Of a stretch of 64,000 bases of DNA, positions 52,969 to 63,050 are shown piece by piece. The notes beneath the pieces were generated by a model. The model searched no databases. It saw only the letters and a program-made list of their open reading frames with translations, and had not been told where the DNA came from. Position numbers and translations under genes: made by a program. Each line of letters starts with the position of its first letter. Within the stretch, counting starts at the first letter, position 1. The DNA comes from Closterium sp. NIES-65 (taxonomy: Eukaryota; Streptophyta; Zygnematophyceae; Desmidiales; Closteriaceae). Location of the stretch: NCBI GenBank assembly GCA_948144175.1, contig CANXME010000202.1:1327253-1391252 (forward strand), read 5' to 3'.

Positions 52969-54009
52969 CACCTGGGTGAACTGCGCAGCTACCTTGGCTT
53001 GCAGATCACCCGGGACAGAGCACAGCGCACCATTACCCTGACTCAGTCACACATGGTGCAGCCGGTCCTTCAGCGCTTCGACTTCACGTACTCCTCGCCT
53101 CAGGCCACTCCTCTGTCTACTCGCCACTCGCTCTCAGCTCTGCCTTCGGATGAGTTCGTAGAGCCGAGTGGCCCGTACCCAGAGCTTGGTGGCTGCCTCA
53201 TGTACCTGATGACCTACACTCGACCTGACCTTGCATACCCTCTTTGCATCTTGGCACGCTATGTTGCTCCTTGGAGACACCGACCAGAGCACATGGCTGC
53301 AGCGAAGAGGGTGTTGCGCTACTTGTGCAATACCCTCGATGGTCCTCACAAGTCATGCAGACGCTTCTTGGGCTGACGACCAGGCTACGCAGCGGTCGTC
53401 ACAGGGTTACACCTTCAGCCTTGGTTCCGGCTCTGTTTCGTGGCTGTCCACCCGCTCGTCTTCTATTCTCGGCTCCAGCTGTGAGGCTGAGATCTACGCG
53501 GGGGCCATGGCTGCATGGGAGCTATGCTGGATCACCTACCTGCTGACTGACCTGGGAGAGCCGCCTCGTTCTCCTCCAATTCTGTATGTAGACAACAAGG
53601 CCATGCTAGCCTTGTGTCGGGAGCACAGACTGGAGCACAGAACAAAGCACATTGCTCCTGGTCAGCTGCAGCAGCGTGGTCAGCTGCGCCTTGCTTACGT
53701 GGCCTCTCAGGCCAACACTGCTGATATCTTTACCAAGGCACTTCCACCTTGTGATCATCAGCGCTGCTGTAGGATGCTGGGTCTTGTGCCTACTTGGCCT
53801 CACTTGCTCACTTCTTGACCTTGCTTGTACTGTGATCTATCTATACATGCACTTGCTTGTTTAGCTTTATATATGATCTTGCATGTGAATTGGCCTTGTG
53901 GCCTTGAGCTTGTGCTCAGAATGTGTGGTGACGTTGTGATCCACCCTGAGTCTGCTTTGCTTTGCTTGACTGGTCTTGTGACCTCTTGTTCTCCCCCACT
54001 TTGCCTATA
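52969..54009 (+). mobile_element. family E copy E5: RT end, RNase H, 3' UTR
   Basis: It starts within the RT thumb (LGELRSYLGLQITRDRAQRT). RNase H: about 30 codons are lost at 53330 (CNT then DGPHKSCRRF in a shifted frame), then ADDQATQRSSQGYTFSLGSG, CEAEIYAGAMAAWELCW, YVDNKAMLAL and ANTADIFTKAL, with TGA at 53816. The 3' UTR runs to the first arm of the hairpin (CCCCCACTTTGCCTATA), where it is joined tail-to-tail to E6. Confidence 0.8.
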
Positions 54010-55262
54010 GCAGATAAGTTTCACACACCCCCATAGGCAAAGTGGGGGAGAACAAGAGGCCAGAAGACCAGTCAAGAGAAACAAAGCAAGCTCAGAGTGG
54101 GTCACAACGTCACCACACACATTGAGCACAAGCGAAGGGCCACAAGGCTAGTTCACATGCAGAGGTTTATATGCAACAACAACAGCACAATGATCTCTAC
54201 CTAGTAGAGCAAGCATGCAGGTATATATATAGATCACCATACAAGCAAAGTTTACAGCAAGTGAGGAAACGTGGGCACAAGGCCTAGCAAAGCACAAAAA
54301 CGCTAATGATCGCCAGACGGAAGTGCATTGGTGAATTTATCAGCAGTGTTGGCCTGAATGGCCACGTGAGCAAGACGAAGCTGACCACGCTGCTGCAACT
54401 CTTGCGCGAGAAAGTAACGCAGAGCGATGTGCTTCGTTCTGTGCTCCGGTCTGTTCTCCTGATACAAGGCTATGGCGGCCTTGTTGTCTACGAATAGCAC
54501 TGGAGGAGAACGAGGACGCTCTCCCAGGTCGGTCAGCAGGTAGGTGAGCCAGCGTAAGCTCTTGTGCAGCCATGGCTGTGACGTAGATCTCAGCTTCACA
54601 GCTGGAGCCGAGAACAGAGGACAAGCGTGTAGACCGCCAAGAAACACAGCCAGAGCCAAGGCTAAAGGTGTAACCCTGTGACGACTGCTTCGTAGCCAGG
54701 TCGTCAACCCAAGACGCGTCCGAGTGCCTAGTGAAGACAACTGGGCTCCGCCCTCCAAGCACGAGCCCCATGCCCGATGTACTGCACAAGTAGCGCAGTA
54801 CCCTCTTAGCAGCATAAATGTGCACCATTCGGTGCCTACCAGGAACCACGTAGCGAGCCAGAAGGCCAAGAGGGTACGCAAGGTCAGGACGAGTGCAGTT
54901 CATCTGGTACATGAGGCAGCCCACTAGCTCTGGGTAAGGACCACTCGGCTCTACGGATTGGTCCGAAGGTGGAGCTGAAAGCAAGTGACCTGTGGCCAGA
55001 GGACTGTGCTGTGGCGAGGACCAGGTGAAGCCAAAGCGCTGAAGGACCTGCTGCACCATGTGTGACTGAGTCAGTGTGATGGTGCGGCGTGTTCTGTCCC
55101 GGGTGATCTACAAGCCAAGGTAACAGTGCAGCTCACCCAGGTCTGTGCACGTGTGTCTCTTCTGCAACTCCGACTTCAGCAGGGCGAGAGGCTCAGTGTC
55201 AGCAGTGGCAAAGACCAAGTTGTCAACGTACACGAGGATGTAGAACAGCGGAAGTGAAGTGT
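54010..55262 (-). mobile_element. family E copy E6: RT part, RNase H, 3' UTR and stub of 3' LTR
   Basis: On the minus strand: RT thumb GELHCYLGL-stop-ITRDRTRRTI (TAG at 55108-55110 for Gln), HMVQQVLQRFGFTWSSPQ, GPYPELVGCLMYQMNCTRPD, RNase H HSDASWVDDLATKQ and CEAEIYVTAMAAQE, frame shift at about 54560, then FVDNKAAIAL, RTKHIALRYFL and NTADKFTNAL, ending near 54303. Only about 16 bp of the 3' LTR remain (TGTGAAACTTATCTGC). An upstream piece NLVFATADTEP ends the copy at about 55262. Confidence 0.8.
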
Positions 55263-55289
55263 CAGTGTGAAGAAACAGTGACGAGTCAG

Positions 55290-56515
55290 TGTGAAAGAAT
55301 AGGTATAGTTAGGTGCCATAGCTAGGTAAGTCCTAGCTAGGAAAGAGTGAATAAGCAAAGGAGGGGTCTTCACTAACAGCAATGAGGATACATATCGCAA
55401 ACCCTAGATGGGTTGTACTCGTTATGGAGCACCCCAATACAGGCTAGAGAATAACATTCTGACACACCCCCATAGCCAAAGTGGGGTGTAATCAGTACAA
55501 TGAGCAAGCTGGTATAGAGCAGGAGTTTACAATAGTAAGCAAAGCTAGAGCTAATCACAGAGCGAAAGTGAGTAGGAGGAGAGACTGTGGAGGAGAGAAG
55601 ATGGGAGGCAACGACTGAAGCTGCAGAGGCACGGGCACAGGAGCGGCTGACTCTGTGGCTACCGAAGCAAGGGCGACGGACTGCTGGAGTAACTGGCTCC
55701 GCGGCTATAGACGAGCGGCAGGAGCAACGGACCCACTAGCGACTGGTGCAACAGGCTCACTGGCTACCGAAGCAAGGGCGACGGACTACAGGCGCTGCAA
55801 GCGACACGACCGCTACCTCCACACAACCTCCTCCAGCTGCCCCACGCCCCTCTCACACACCCCTTGCTCAAGCCCTAGCTTCACTCCCACAGCACCCCCC
55901 TTAAACCCTAAACCCCAGACTCCCACACATCCACCCCCCTCAGCGACAGCTGCAGCAGTGGGAGACAAAGGAGGAGGAGGAGGAGGGGACGCCGCACAGA
56001 ATTGACACCCCCACAACCGCCACCCCCACACTCCTCACCCCCAAAACCCTAAAACGGGTGGGATAGGGGCAGGAGCGCGGGAGATGGTGAGGGGGGGACA
56101 GCGCGCGATCCCCAGGGCGCCAGAACTGACGAACTGGGCGGGTGTAGGGGGGTGGTGCGCGCTGCTCCCCAGGGCGCCGCGACGGACTGGCAGGAGGGAC
56201 GCGCGCGCGGCTCTCCAGGGCGCCACGACGGCCTGACGGGGCGCGCGCGGGCTCCCGAGGGCGCGGCGACGAAATGGCGGGGCGCGCGCGGGCTCCCTAG
56301 GACGTCGCGACGAATGGGCGGAGGGCTCGCGGGCTCCCAAGTGCGTCGCGACGGACGGGCGGGGCGCTCGCGGGCTCCCCAGGGCATCGCAAAGGACGGG
56401 CGGGGCGCTCGCGGGCTCCCCAGGGCGTAGCAACGTGCAGGGTGGGGGGCCGTGCGTGCTCCTCAGGGCGCCGAGACGGACAGGCGGGGCGCGCGCGGGC
56501 TCCCCCACGGCAAGA
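55290..56515 (-). mobile_element. family D copy D3: 3' LTR, UTR and leader, 5' truncated
   Basis: LTR 55290-55464 (175 bp; TGTCAGAATGTTATT ... TTCTTTCACA on the minus strand), the hairpin-type purine tract (CACCCCCATAGCCAAAGTGG at 55465), a short UTR and a GC-rich leader with telomere-like AAACCCTAAACC words (55903-55914) and units of about 60 bp containing GGGCGCGCGCGGGCTCCC (56160-56500). No gag or pol. The 5' end is lost at the family A LTR (56518). Confidence 0.7.
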
Positions 56516-56517
56516 AA

Positions 56518-57580
56518 CCGCTTGGGCGGAGCAGACATCGTGGTCGGGTGTGAGGGGAGCAGCCGACCTGCAGTAGTGGGCGAGCTGGTTGACGAGGAGG
56601 TTGACCTGCACGGGGACCACTGCACGGGCGCCGACATCAGGGTGGCGCCAACTTTGGGGAGGTCGACGTGGGAGTCGACCTGCGGAGGAAGTCAACTTGG
56701 TGACGTCAACCTGGTGAAGTCGACTTCGGTGGTCGGCTGATAGACTGCTGGTCGACCTGCGGGTGGTCGACTGGACTTGGTGGTTGACGAAGGAGGGGCC
56801 GACGTCGACCTCGACTCAGGACGCCGAGCAGTTGGGCGTCGAGTAGCGGGGCGTCAACTTCGTGACGCCAACTTCGGGTGGTCGACGTGGGTGGTCGGCC
56901 GACAACTGTGCTGGTCGACAAGGAGCAGGCCGACGAGGAGTGCTGGTCGACCTGGGGCTGGTCGACCAGACGGGACGTCGACCTGGAGGAGGTCGACCGA
57001 TGGGCGTGGTCGTCAACTTAGGAGGTCGACAGGCACGTACGGGAGATGCTGGTCGATGTGGTTGCCCGGTCGACCAGGTTACTTGGGTGATGAAGTGCTG
57101 CGGAGGAGTGCGACGGTCGCCCAGGCGAAGTTGGCAAGCCCGACCTCGGTGGTGGTATCCCGAGGTCGACGTGGCCGATCAGAAGCAGTCGTCAGCGCGA
57201 GATTGACGTGGTGCGTGCGCTGTGCAGGTGACGAGACTCTGCACGCTAATCATCTGCGCGCACCTGCGAAGCGGGTGCACTACTGTCCTGCATGAGCAAC
57301 GCTGGCACGCCGTCAACCTGCGACGTTGGCACGCCGTCGACCTTGCCTTGCTAGAGCGCAGTTGACCAAATCGTGTTGGAACGCGGTCGACCAAGCTGCG
57401 ATGGCAGTTGGCCGACCTGAATGCTTGCTCTGATGTAGTCCTGCTTTGCCAACTGCATTGTACCATTGTTCTGAACTTTTTCCTAGTTGAACTCTTGTCG
57501 ATTCTCCCCGTGAACTAGCAAGTAGTGTGTGCACAAGGAAACGACTAAGGAACAGAGAACGCAGAGATCACACGAGCACC
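56518..57580 (+). repeat. family A 5' LTR (copy A5), first part, split by D2
   Basis: CTTGGGCGGAGC.GACATCGTGGTCGGGTG at the left matches the reverse complement of the solo LTR at 26876-26930; the GTCGAC-rich body and the end GTGAACTAGCAAGTAGTGTG, CACACGAGCACC follow. The LTR resumes after D2 at 59229 (GCCTAGCCCGTAGTCTAGCT). Confidence 0.7.
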
Positions 57581-57582
57581 TG

Positions 57583-57708
57583 TGTGAAAGCAAGAATGTG
57601 AATGAAGGAGGTTTCACTAGCAGCAATGAGGATACATATAGCAAACCCTAGATGGGCTGTACTTGCTATAGAGCACCCCACTACAGGCTAGAGAATAATA
57701 TTCTGACA
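57583..57708 (-). repeat. 3' LTR of D2, 126 bp
   Basis: About 90% identical to 59104-59228 by eye. The block GGGGTGCTCTATAGC..GTACA is conserved. Confidence 0.8.
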
Positions 57709-58362
57709 CACCCCCATAGCCAAAGTGGGGTCTAATCAGCACAATGAGCAAGCAGGCATAGAGCAGGAGTTCACAATAGGTAAGTAAGGCTAGAGCTAAT
57801 CACAGAGGGCAAGTGAGGAGGAGGAGAGACTGTGGGGGAGAGAAGATGGGAGGCGTCTGCTGACACTGCAGACACACAGACGAGCTGCTGGCTCAGTGGC
57901 TACCGAGGCAAAGGCCCGGACTACAGGAGTAACTGGCTCGGCGGCTAAAAGTAGCAGCAGACGAGCAACTGACCCACAGGCGACTGGCCTACCGGAGATT
58001 GTAGCCTCCGGACTGATGGTGCTGCTGAGGACAAGACTGCTGCCTCCACGCAACCTCCCCTAGCTCTCCAACGCCCCTCTCACACACCCCCTGCTCAAAC
58101 CCTAACCCTACACCCACAGCACCCCCGTAAACCCTAAACCCCAGACGCCCACACATCCACCTCACTCAAAACCCTAACTCCACTCCCAGAGTACCCCCCT
58201 TAAACCCTAAATCCTAGGCTCCCACACATCCACCCCCCTCAGCAACAGCTGCAGCAGTGGGAGACGAAGGAGGAGGAGGAGCAGGGGAGACCACACACCC
58301 GTCACCCCCTTCTTTCCACCCCCAAACCCTAACACAGGGCAGGGCGGGATGGCGGGTAGGGA

Positions 58363-58519
58363 GGGGGGGGGGGGGGGGGGGGGGGCGACGCGCGGCCTCC
58401 CAGGGCGCCAAAGCAGGCGGCAGAAGGGGCGACGCTCGCCCCCCCCCCCCCCCCCCCCCCCCCAAGTTGCCCCTCCCGTCGCCTGTCGAGGCGACCTGAG
58501 GGGGCCGCGTGCGGGAAAA

Positions 58520-58549
<30 letters not shown>
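58363..58549. repeat. three very long G/C homopolymers in D2 leader
   Basis: 23 G at 58363-58385, 25 C at 58439-58463 and about 30 G at 58520-58549. The C run and the flanking G runs could pair as a hairpin. Confidence 0.9.
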
Positions 58550-58550
<1 letters not shown>

Positions 58551-58584
58551 TGCACCGGTGCGCCGCGGCTGGCGGCGGGGCCGC

Positions 58585-59010
58585 TGTAGGCGGCGACGGG
58601 GCCGAGGAAGGGCGGCAACGGGGCCACTGAAGGGCGGCGACGGGGCCGCTGAAGGGCGGCGACGGGGCCGCTGAAGGGTTGGCAGCAACGGGGCCGCTGA
58701 AGGGGCGGCGGCGGGGCCGCGGAAGGGCGGTGACGGGGCCGCTGAAGGGCGGCGACGGGGCCGCTGTAAGGGCGGCGACGGGGCCGCGGAAAGGGCGGCG
58801 TCGGGGTCGCTGAAAGGGTGGCGACGGGGCCGCGGAAGGGCGGCGACGGGGCCGCTGAAAGGGCGGCGACGGGGCCGCGGAAGGGCGGCAACGGGGCCGC
58901 TAAAAGGGCGGCGACGGGGCCACGGAAAGGCGGCGACGGGCCGCGAAAGGGGCGGCGACGGGGCCGCGAAGGGGCCGCGAGGGGCCTGGAAGGGCGGCAA
59001 CGGGGCCGCT
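58585..59010 (-). repeat. GGCGGCGACGGGGCCGC tandem repeat in D2 leader
   Basis: About 20 imperfect units of 20-21 bp (plus strand GAAGGGCGGCGACGGGGCC). Frames on both strands are open only because of the repeat. Confidence 0.85.
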
Positions 59011-59089
59011 AAAAGAAGCGCGAGGGGCACGCCACAGGGCGTGCCGAGCACAGAGTAGCAGCGGGAGCAGTTGGGTCCTAGGATCGGAA

Positions 59090-59103
59090 CCACTCTGATA
59101 ACA
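59090..59103 (-). promoter_or_regulatory. primer-binding site of D2
   Basis: On the minus strand TGTTATCAGAGTGG directly follows the LTR, a variant of TGGTATCAGAGC. Confidence 0.7.
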
Positions 59104-59228
59104 TGTTAAAACAAGAATGAGAATGAAGGAGGTTCACTGGTAGCAATGAGGATACATATATTAAACCCCAGATGGGTTGTACTCGCTATAGAGCACCCCA
59201 CTACAGGCTACAGAATAACATTCTGACA
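59104..59228 (-). repeat. 5' LTR of D2, 125 bp
   Basis: On the minus strand TGTCAGAATGTTATTC ... TTGTTTTAACA, ending exactly at the primer site. Confidence 0.8.
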
Positions 59229-59262
59229 ACCCCTGCCTAGCCCGTAGTCTAGCTCCCGTTGT
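59229..59262 (+). repeat. end of the A5 5' LTR
   Basis: GCCTAGCCCGTAGTCTAGCT and CCCGTTGTA complete the LTR begun at 56518; TAGTTATCTCC follows, as in A1. Confidence 0.7.
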
Positions 59263-59402
59263 AGTAGTTATCTCCTCATGGTGCGGTGAGCGTGGACTGA
59301 ACACCGTGACGTAGTTCAGTCTAGCCGACTTTGCACATATCGATCGTGTTCGTAGACCGGCAGTCGGGTAGTCACTAGCGTGCGCGTAGGCGACGCCGAG
59401 GT

Positions 59403-60267
59403 GATGGACACCCTGGAGGGACGGCTGGAGGATGCGAGGAGACGCCATGAGGCCCAGGAGTATAGGGCGATACCCTGGGCATTCGTCGAAGCCGGACTGC
59501 GCTCCGTGTTGGCGGCGGAGCACCCCCCTTCTCGACCTGCCTCTCCTCGACGGTGAATAACGACGGCGGGGTCGACGTGGGCGTCAACGCCGGTGGAGGT
59601 CAGGTCGGCAGCAGTGCGGGAGGCACGTCGAGGCAGCGAGGTGTGATACACGCCGGTGAAGTCGGCGGCGTTCAGGCGCGAGGGATGCAGTCGTCGGCAG
59701 CTGCAGGCTCTTCGCAGGGTGACGTCGGAGGTCGACGGAGTGGGCTGTCGCCGATGTCGGCGTCCCAGGTGACAGCAGATGGGATTGCGCCGAGCTACGG
59801 CTACTTCAAGTTTACGCCGGACAGGATCTCAGTCGCCTCTCCGCTGGTCAGTCGACCAGACATTCTCACCTAGAAGGAAGCTATCGAGCCCCAGCTGGAG
59901 TTGGCCGGACTGATCGGCTTCGCCCGAGGGACTGTGGCGACCCCGGATGAGCACCACCCCGACCTGCGTGCGGAGTTTCGCGCCGTGAAGCTGTTGACCT
60001 TCACGGTCATCTCGCGGTGCTGCTCGCCGGGCGTGCAGATCACCTTGAAGTGGTGCCGCGAGTACCTCGACGCCGGCCATCGGGCGTGGCACTTCATTGA
60101 GTCAACGTACCAGGTCACCGACGACCTGTTCATCGCCCAGCTGGAGGGACAGCTGACGCACCTGCGTATGGGTGACGAGGAGACAGCGACTGACTACTGC
60201 AACCGAGCCCGGCGAATTCTCGCCACCATCAGGATGGCCGACGCGCAGTACTCCACGGCGTCGTAAA
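59403..60267 (+). pseudogene. copia A5 gag, truncated
   Basis: Starts at ATG 59403 (MDTLEGRLEDARRRHEAQEY). A one-base loss near 59550 shifts frame compared with A1, and TAG at 59871-59873 replaces the TGG of A1 (DILT.KEAIE). It then reads ELAGLIGFARGTVATPDEHH, VISRCCSPGVQITLKWCREY, DAGHRAWHFIESTYQVTDD, LTHLRMGDEETATDYCNRAR and stops being homologous at about 60268, where a minus-strand family E protease abuts. Confidence 0.8.
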
Positions 60268-60445
60268 TCACGACAGGGAGGACTGTGGAGAAACAAGACA
60301 GGACAGGACCCCTAGAGGGGTCAGCCAGGGACACCGCAACCGGCCGACTAAGCGGCGTGAGAGTGGTGCGGTCCCGAAAGAAGGAGCGAGACGCCCCAAA
60401 GTCAAGGGTGAAGGTGTGAGAGGCCGAAGCCGTCACAGTACCTTA
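60268..60445 (-). pseudogene. E7 protease N-terminal stub
   Basis: After TAA 60443-60445 (TCA in sisters) the frame continues SHTFTLDFGASRSFF, with the protease active site DSGA changed to DFGA, then LADPSRGPVL, and ends at the junction where sequence becomes family A. Confidence 0.8.
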
Positions 60446-61948
60446 GAGTGCAGACTCACTAGAACCTGAGAGCACAGACGCACTGGCACCTAGAGTAGCA
60501 GCCTCACTGGCTCCTGACGCAGCAGTACCAATGCCCGGGTCGGGCGGGAAACACCGGTAACAGTCACCCTCATCACTAACAGTCACAGCATACATGGCAG
60601 CAAGGATAGCATCAAAGTCAAGATCAAAGATAGCTACACCAGCCCTAGACAGCTCTCCCCAGCGGGGGATCTCAGAGGCCTCCGGAAACTGCTGGCGCCA
60701 AGCGTCCGTCAAGCGAACAAAGCAGCGGCGGGCGGTGTGGGTGCCCCCACACTGCTCACCCGCGCGGTCGCTGGTGCGAAGGTCGTAGGTGCAGGGACCG
60801 AACGCCCCACCACGCTGACGCTGCGAGTACCACTTACGGAGCTGCTGAGGGGTGGGGACGTCGCGAGAGCGCTGCTGCTGCTGTTGCTGCTGCTGCTGGC
60901 GCTGACCACCCCCAGTGGTGCTCCGCTGGGACGAGCCACTCCGACCACCTCCACCACCGCCACCCCCGCCACCGCCGCCACCGCCACCCTCGCCCCCGCC
61001 GATCCCACCGCCACCTCCGCCACCACCTCCGCCGCCGCCTCCGCCTCCACTGCCCCCACCAGTACCTCCACTCCCACCACCACCTCCACCGCCACCCCCA
61101 CTCCCCCCGCCGCCCCCACCTCCTCCGCCACCGCCCCCGCTAGCTCCACCCGCTCCCTTGCCCCCCTTGCCGCTGCCAGGGCGGCGCCTACCGCTGGGGG
61201 CAGATGCCGCACCGACCGACTCCAAACCAACGAGTTCGGCCGCAGCAGCAGAGGCGAGAGAGGGTAACAGGGGGGAGGGAGAACACCCCTCAAAGATGGG
61301 GGTGCGAGGGTCACCACGAGAGGCCCCTACAGCGACTATACTCTTCTCAGCCGCTAGCAGGGACTTCTCAAGGAGGTCGACAGTGAGGGTGGTGGGACAG
61401 ACAGAGAGAAACAGGTCCCTAACGGCACGAAGGGACTCAGGGAGACAGGTGACTAGAAAGTAGAGAGTGATGTACATGGGAGGAGGATTTGCGGCGCGGA
61501 AGTCAGCAGGAAGCGCAGCGCAGTAGCGAGTGTCACTAGCGCGGAGGTGGGTAAAGAGGTCAGCGACTGTGGGAAAGGCAGCGAGGTCAGGGAAGAGGTA
61601 CGGTAGCATGAGGCGGCTCAGCGTAGCGGAGGAAGGGGAGGAGTAGCGAGCAACTACAGCGTCGTACAAGGCCTGAGCGGTCTTGCGCTGACTAAAGTGC
61701 GCACGCTCGGAGGAAGGGAGGTGGCGACGCACAGCAAGACGTGCAGCAACATCGCGTGTGGCCCACTTGGAGCGAATAGTGGGGTCAGCATCAGCAGGAG
61801 GGGCAGGGACAGCGCCAGAGACAAAGTCAAAGAGAGAAACCTCATCTATCGCATCGCACAGTATGTACAGCTGCAGGTGCTCGACCCAGACTGCAAAGTC
61901 AATGGCGCGACCCTCAGCATCAAAAGCCAGGACACTGGGGGTGGCCAT
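60446..61948 (-). CDS. E7 gag (type 2), long open frame
   Basis: ATG at 61948 (MATPSVLAFDAEGRAIDFAV). Capsid-type region with KWATRDVAARLAVRRHLPSS, MLPYLFPDLAAFPTVAD and LLAAEKSIVAVGASRGDPRT. Polyglycine linker of about 75 residues (61165-60945), SSQRSTTGGGQ and a polyGln run, then the Cys/His motif C-x13-C-x3-H-x4-C (CTYDLRTSDRAGEQCGGTHT..RCF), and FDLDFDAILAAMYAVTVSDE. This is the best-preserved gag in the window: no stop for about 500 codons. It would run on into the protease but for TAA 60443. Confidence 0.9.
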
Positions 61949-61959
61949 TATAGCAGCTG

Positions 61960-62908
61960 ACAGTCTCACCGAGCAGGAAGAGTCGGGTAGCTCAGTAGTA
62001 CAGCAACACAGCAGCACAGCGGCTGCGCCGGTCCAGGAGCAGCAGCAGCCCCACAGGAGCAGGAGCTCGGCACCTCAGGTTGCTCGGGCGACTCGGGCGG
62101 CTCGGGCGGTTCGGGCGGCTCGGGCGGCTCGGGCGGCTCGGGCGGCTCGTGCGGCTCGGGCGGCGCACGGGTGACTGCACGAGCGGCCGGGGCGGGTCAC
62201 GGGCGGCGCGCGGGCGGCTCACGGGCGGCTGGGGTGGCTCACGGGCGGTTGCACGGGCGGCTGGGGCGGCTTGCGGGCGGCTGCACTGGCGGCTGGGCGG
62301 CTCGCGGACTGCTCGCGGGCGTCTTGCGGACTGTGCACGGGCGGCGCGGGCGGCGCACGGGTGGGTGGGTGGCTCGCGGACGGGCGGCACACGGGCGGGC
62401 GGCGCACGGGCGGGCGGCTCACGGACGGGCGGCGCACGGGCGGCGCCAGCGGCTCATGGGCGGGCTGGCGGCGCACGGGGCGGGCGGCTCACGGGCGGCG
62501 CCGGCTCACGGTCGGGCGGCGTGCAGGCAGCGGCTCACGGGCAGGCCGCGGGCGGCTCACGGGCAGGCCGCGGGCGGCTCACGGGCGCTAGGGCAGGCCG
62601 CGGGCGGCTCACGGGCGCTAGGGCAGGCCGCGGGCGGCGGCTCACGGGCAGGCCGCGGGCGGCTAACGGGCGCTAGGGCAGGCGCCGGGCGCTAGGGCGT
62701 TAGGGCTGGCGCTAGGGCGGGCGCTAGGGCGGGCGCTAGGGCGCTAGGGCGGGCGCAAGGGCGCTAGGGCGGGCGGCGCGCTAAGGCGGCGCTCGGGCCG
62801 TTAGGGCAGATCGAAAAAAAAAGTAAGAGCAAGGGCACGGAGGGCGCTCCGGGCAGAAAAAAATATTTGATGTGGTGGGCCCTAAGCACAGTTCCCACGG
62901 GGGAACCT
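61960..62908 (-). repeat. GC-rich leader of E7
   Basis: Plus-strand units GGCGGCTCGGGC (62090-62160), CACGGGCGGC, GGGCAGGCCGCGGGCGGCTC and GCGCTAGGGCG (62690-62790), the complement of the nested E1 leader blocks in the same order. No coding capacity is conserved. Confidence 0.85.
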
Positions 62909-62919
62909 GCTCGATACCA
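62909..62919 (-). promoter_or_regulatory. primer-binding site of E7
   Basis: TGGTATCGAGC on the minus strand, with the same one-base deletion as E2. Confidence 0.75.
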
Positions 62920-63050
62920 TGAGAAAGTTAGAACGAGAATGAAATGACTATGACGAAGTGAGTACTAATAGGAAACCCTAGTTGGGTTGTACCCCCTATG
63001 GGATACCCCACTATAGCCTACACAAATAAGTAAGCTATAATATTATGACA
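62920..63050 (-). repeat. 5' LTR of E7, type 2, 131 bp
   Basis: On the minus strand TGTCATAATATTATAGC ... TAACTTTCTCA, ending at the primer site. Confidence 0.85.

Larger units (their letters stand above)
57583..59228 (-). mobile_element. family D copy D2: complete LTR-leader-LTR unit without gag or pol (non-autonomous)
   Basis: 5' LTR 59104-59228 (125 bp) and 3' LTR 57583-57708 (126 bp), each TGTCAGAAT ... ACA on the minus strand. Between them lie a primer site (59090-59103), about 1.25 kb of GC-rich leader and a 3' UTR with the hairpin purine tract, and no gag, protease, integrase or RT. This is the architecture of a LARD/TRIM-like non-autonomous element relying on family D or E proteins. 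It interrupts the family A LTR whose halves are 56518-57580 and 59229-59262. Confidence 0.8.
60268..63050 (-). mobile_element. family E copy E7: 5' LTR, leader, gag, protease start; 3' truncated
   Basis: Minus strand: type-2 LTR 63050-62920, primer site, leader (62908-61960), gag (61948-60446) and a protease stub, broken at an inverted junction with A5 gag. It is inserted in satellite on its right side. Confidence 0.9.

Noticed and set aside
11551..55110. TAG reassigned to Gln, because nine stops fall on conserved Gln positions
   Set aside because: Other TAGs fall on Trp or Tyr positions, the elements also have frameshifts and TAA/TGA stops, and CHG deamination predicts the same CAG-to-TAG bias. 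All genuine pol ends here are TGA, so a tRNA search would be needed to revive the idea.
55880..58220. Telomere or interstitial telomere array (AAACCCTAAACC words)
   Set aside because: Only one to three adjacent units occur at each place and they lie inside family D leaders; not an array.
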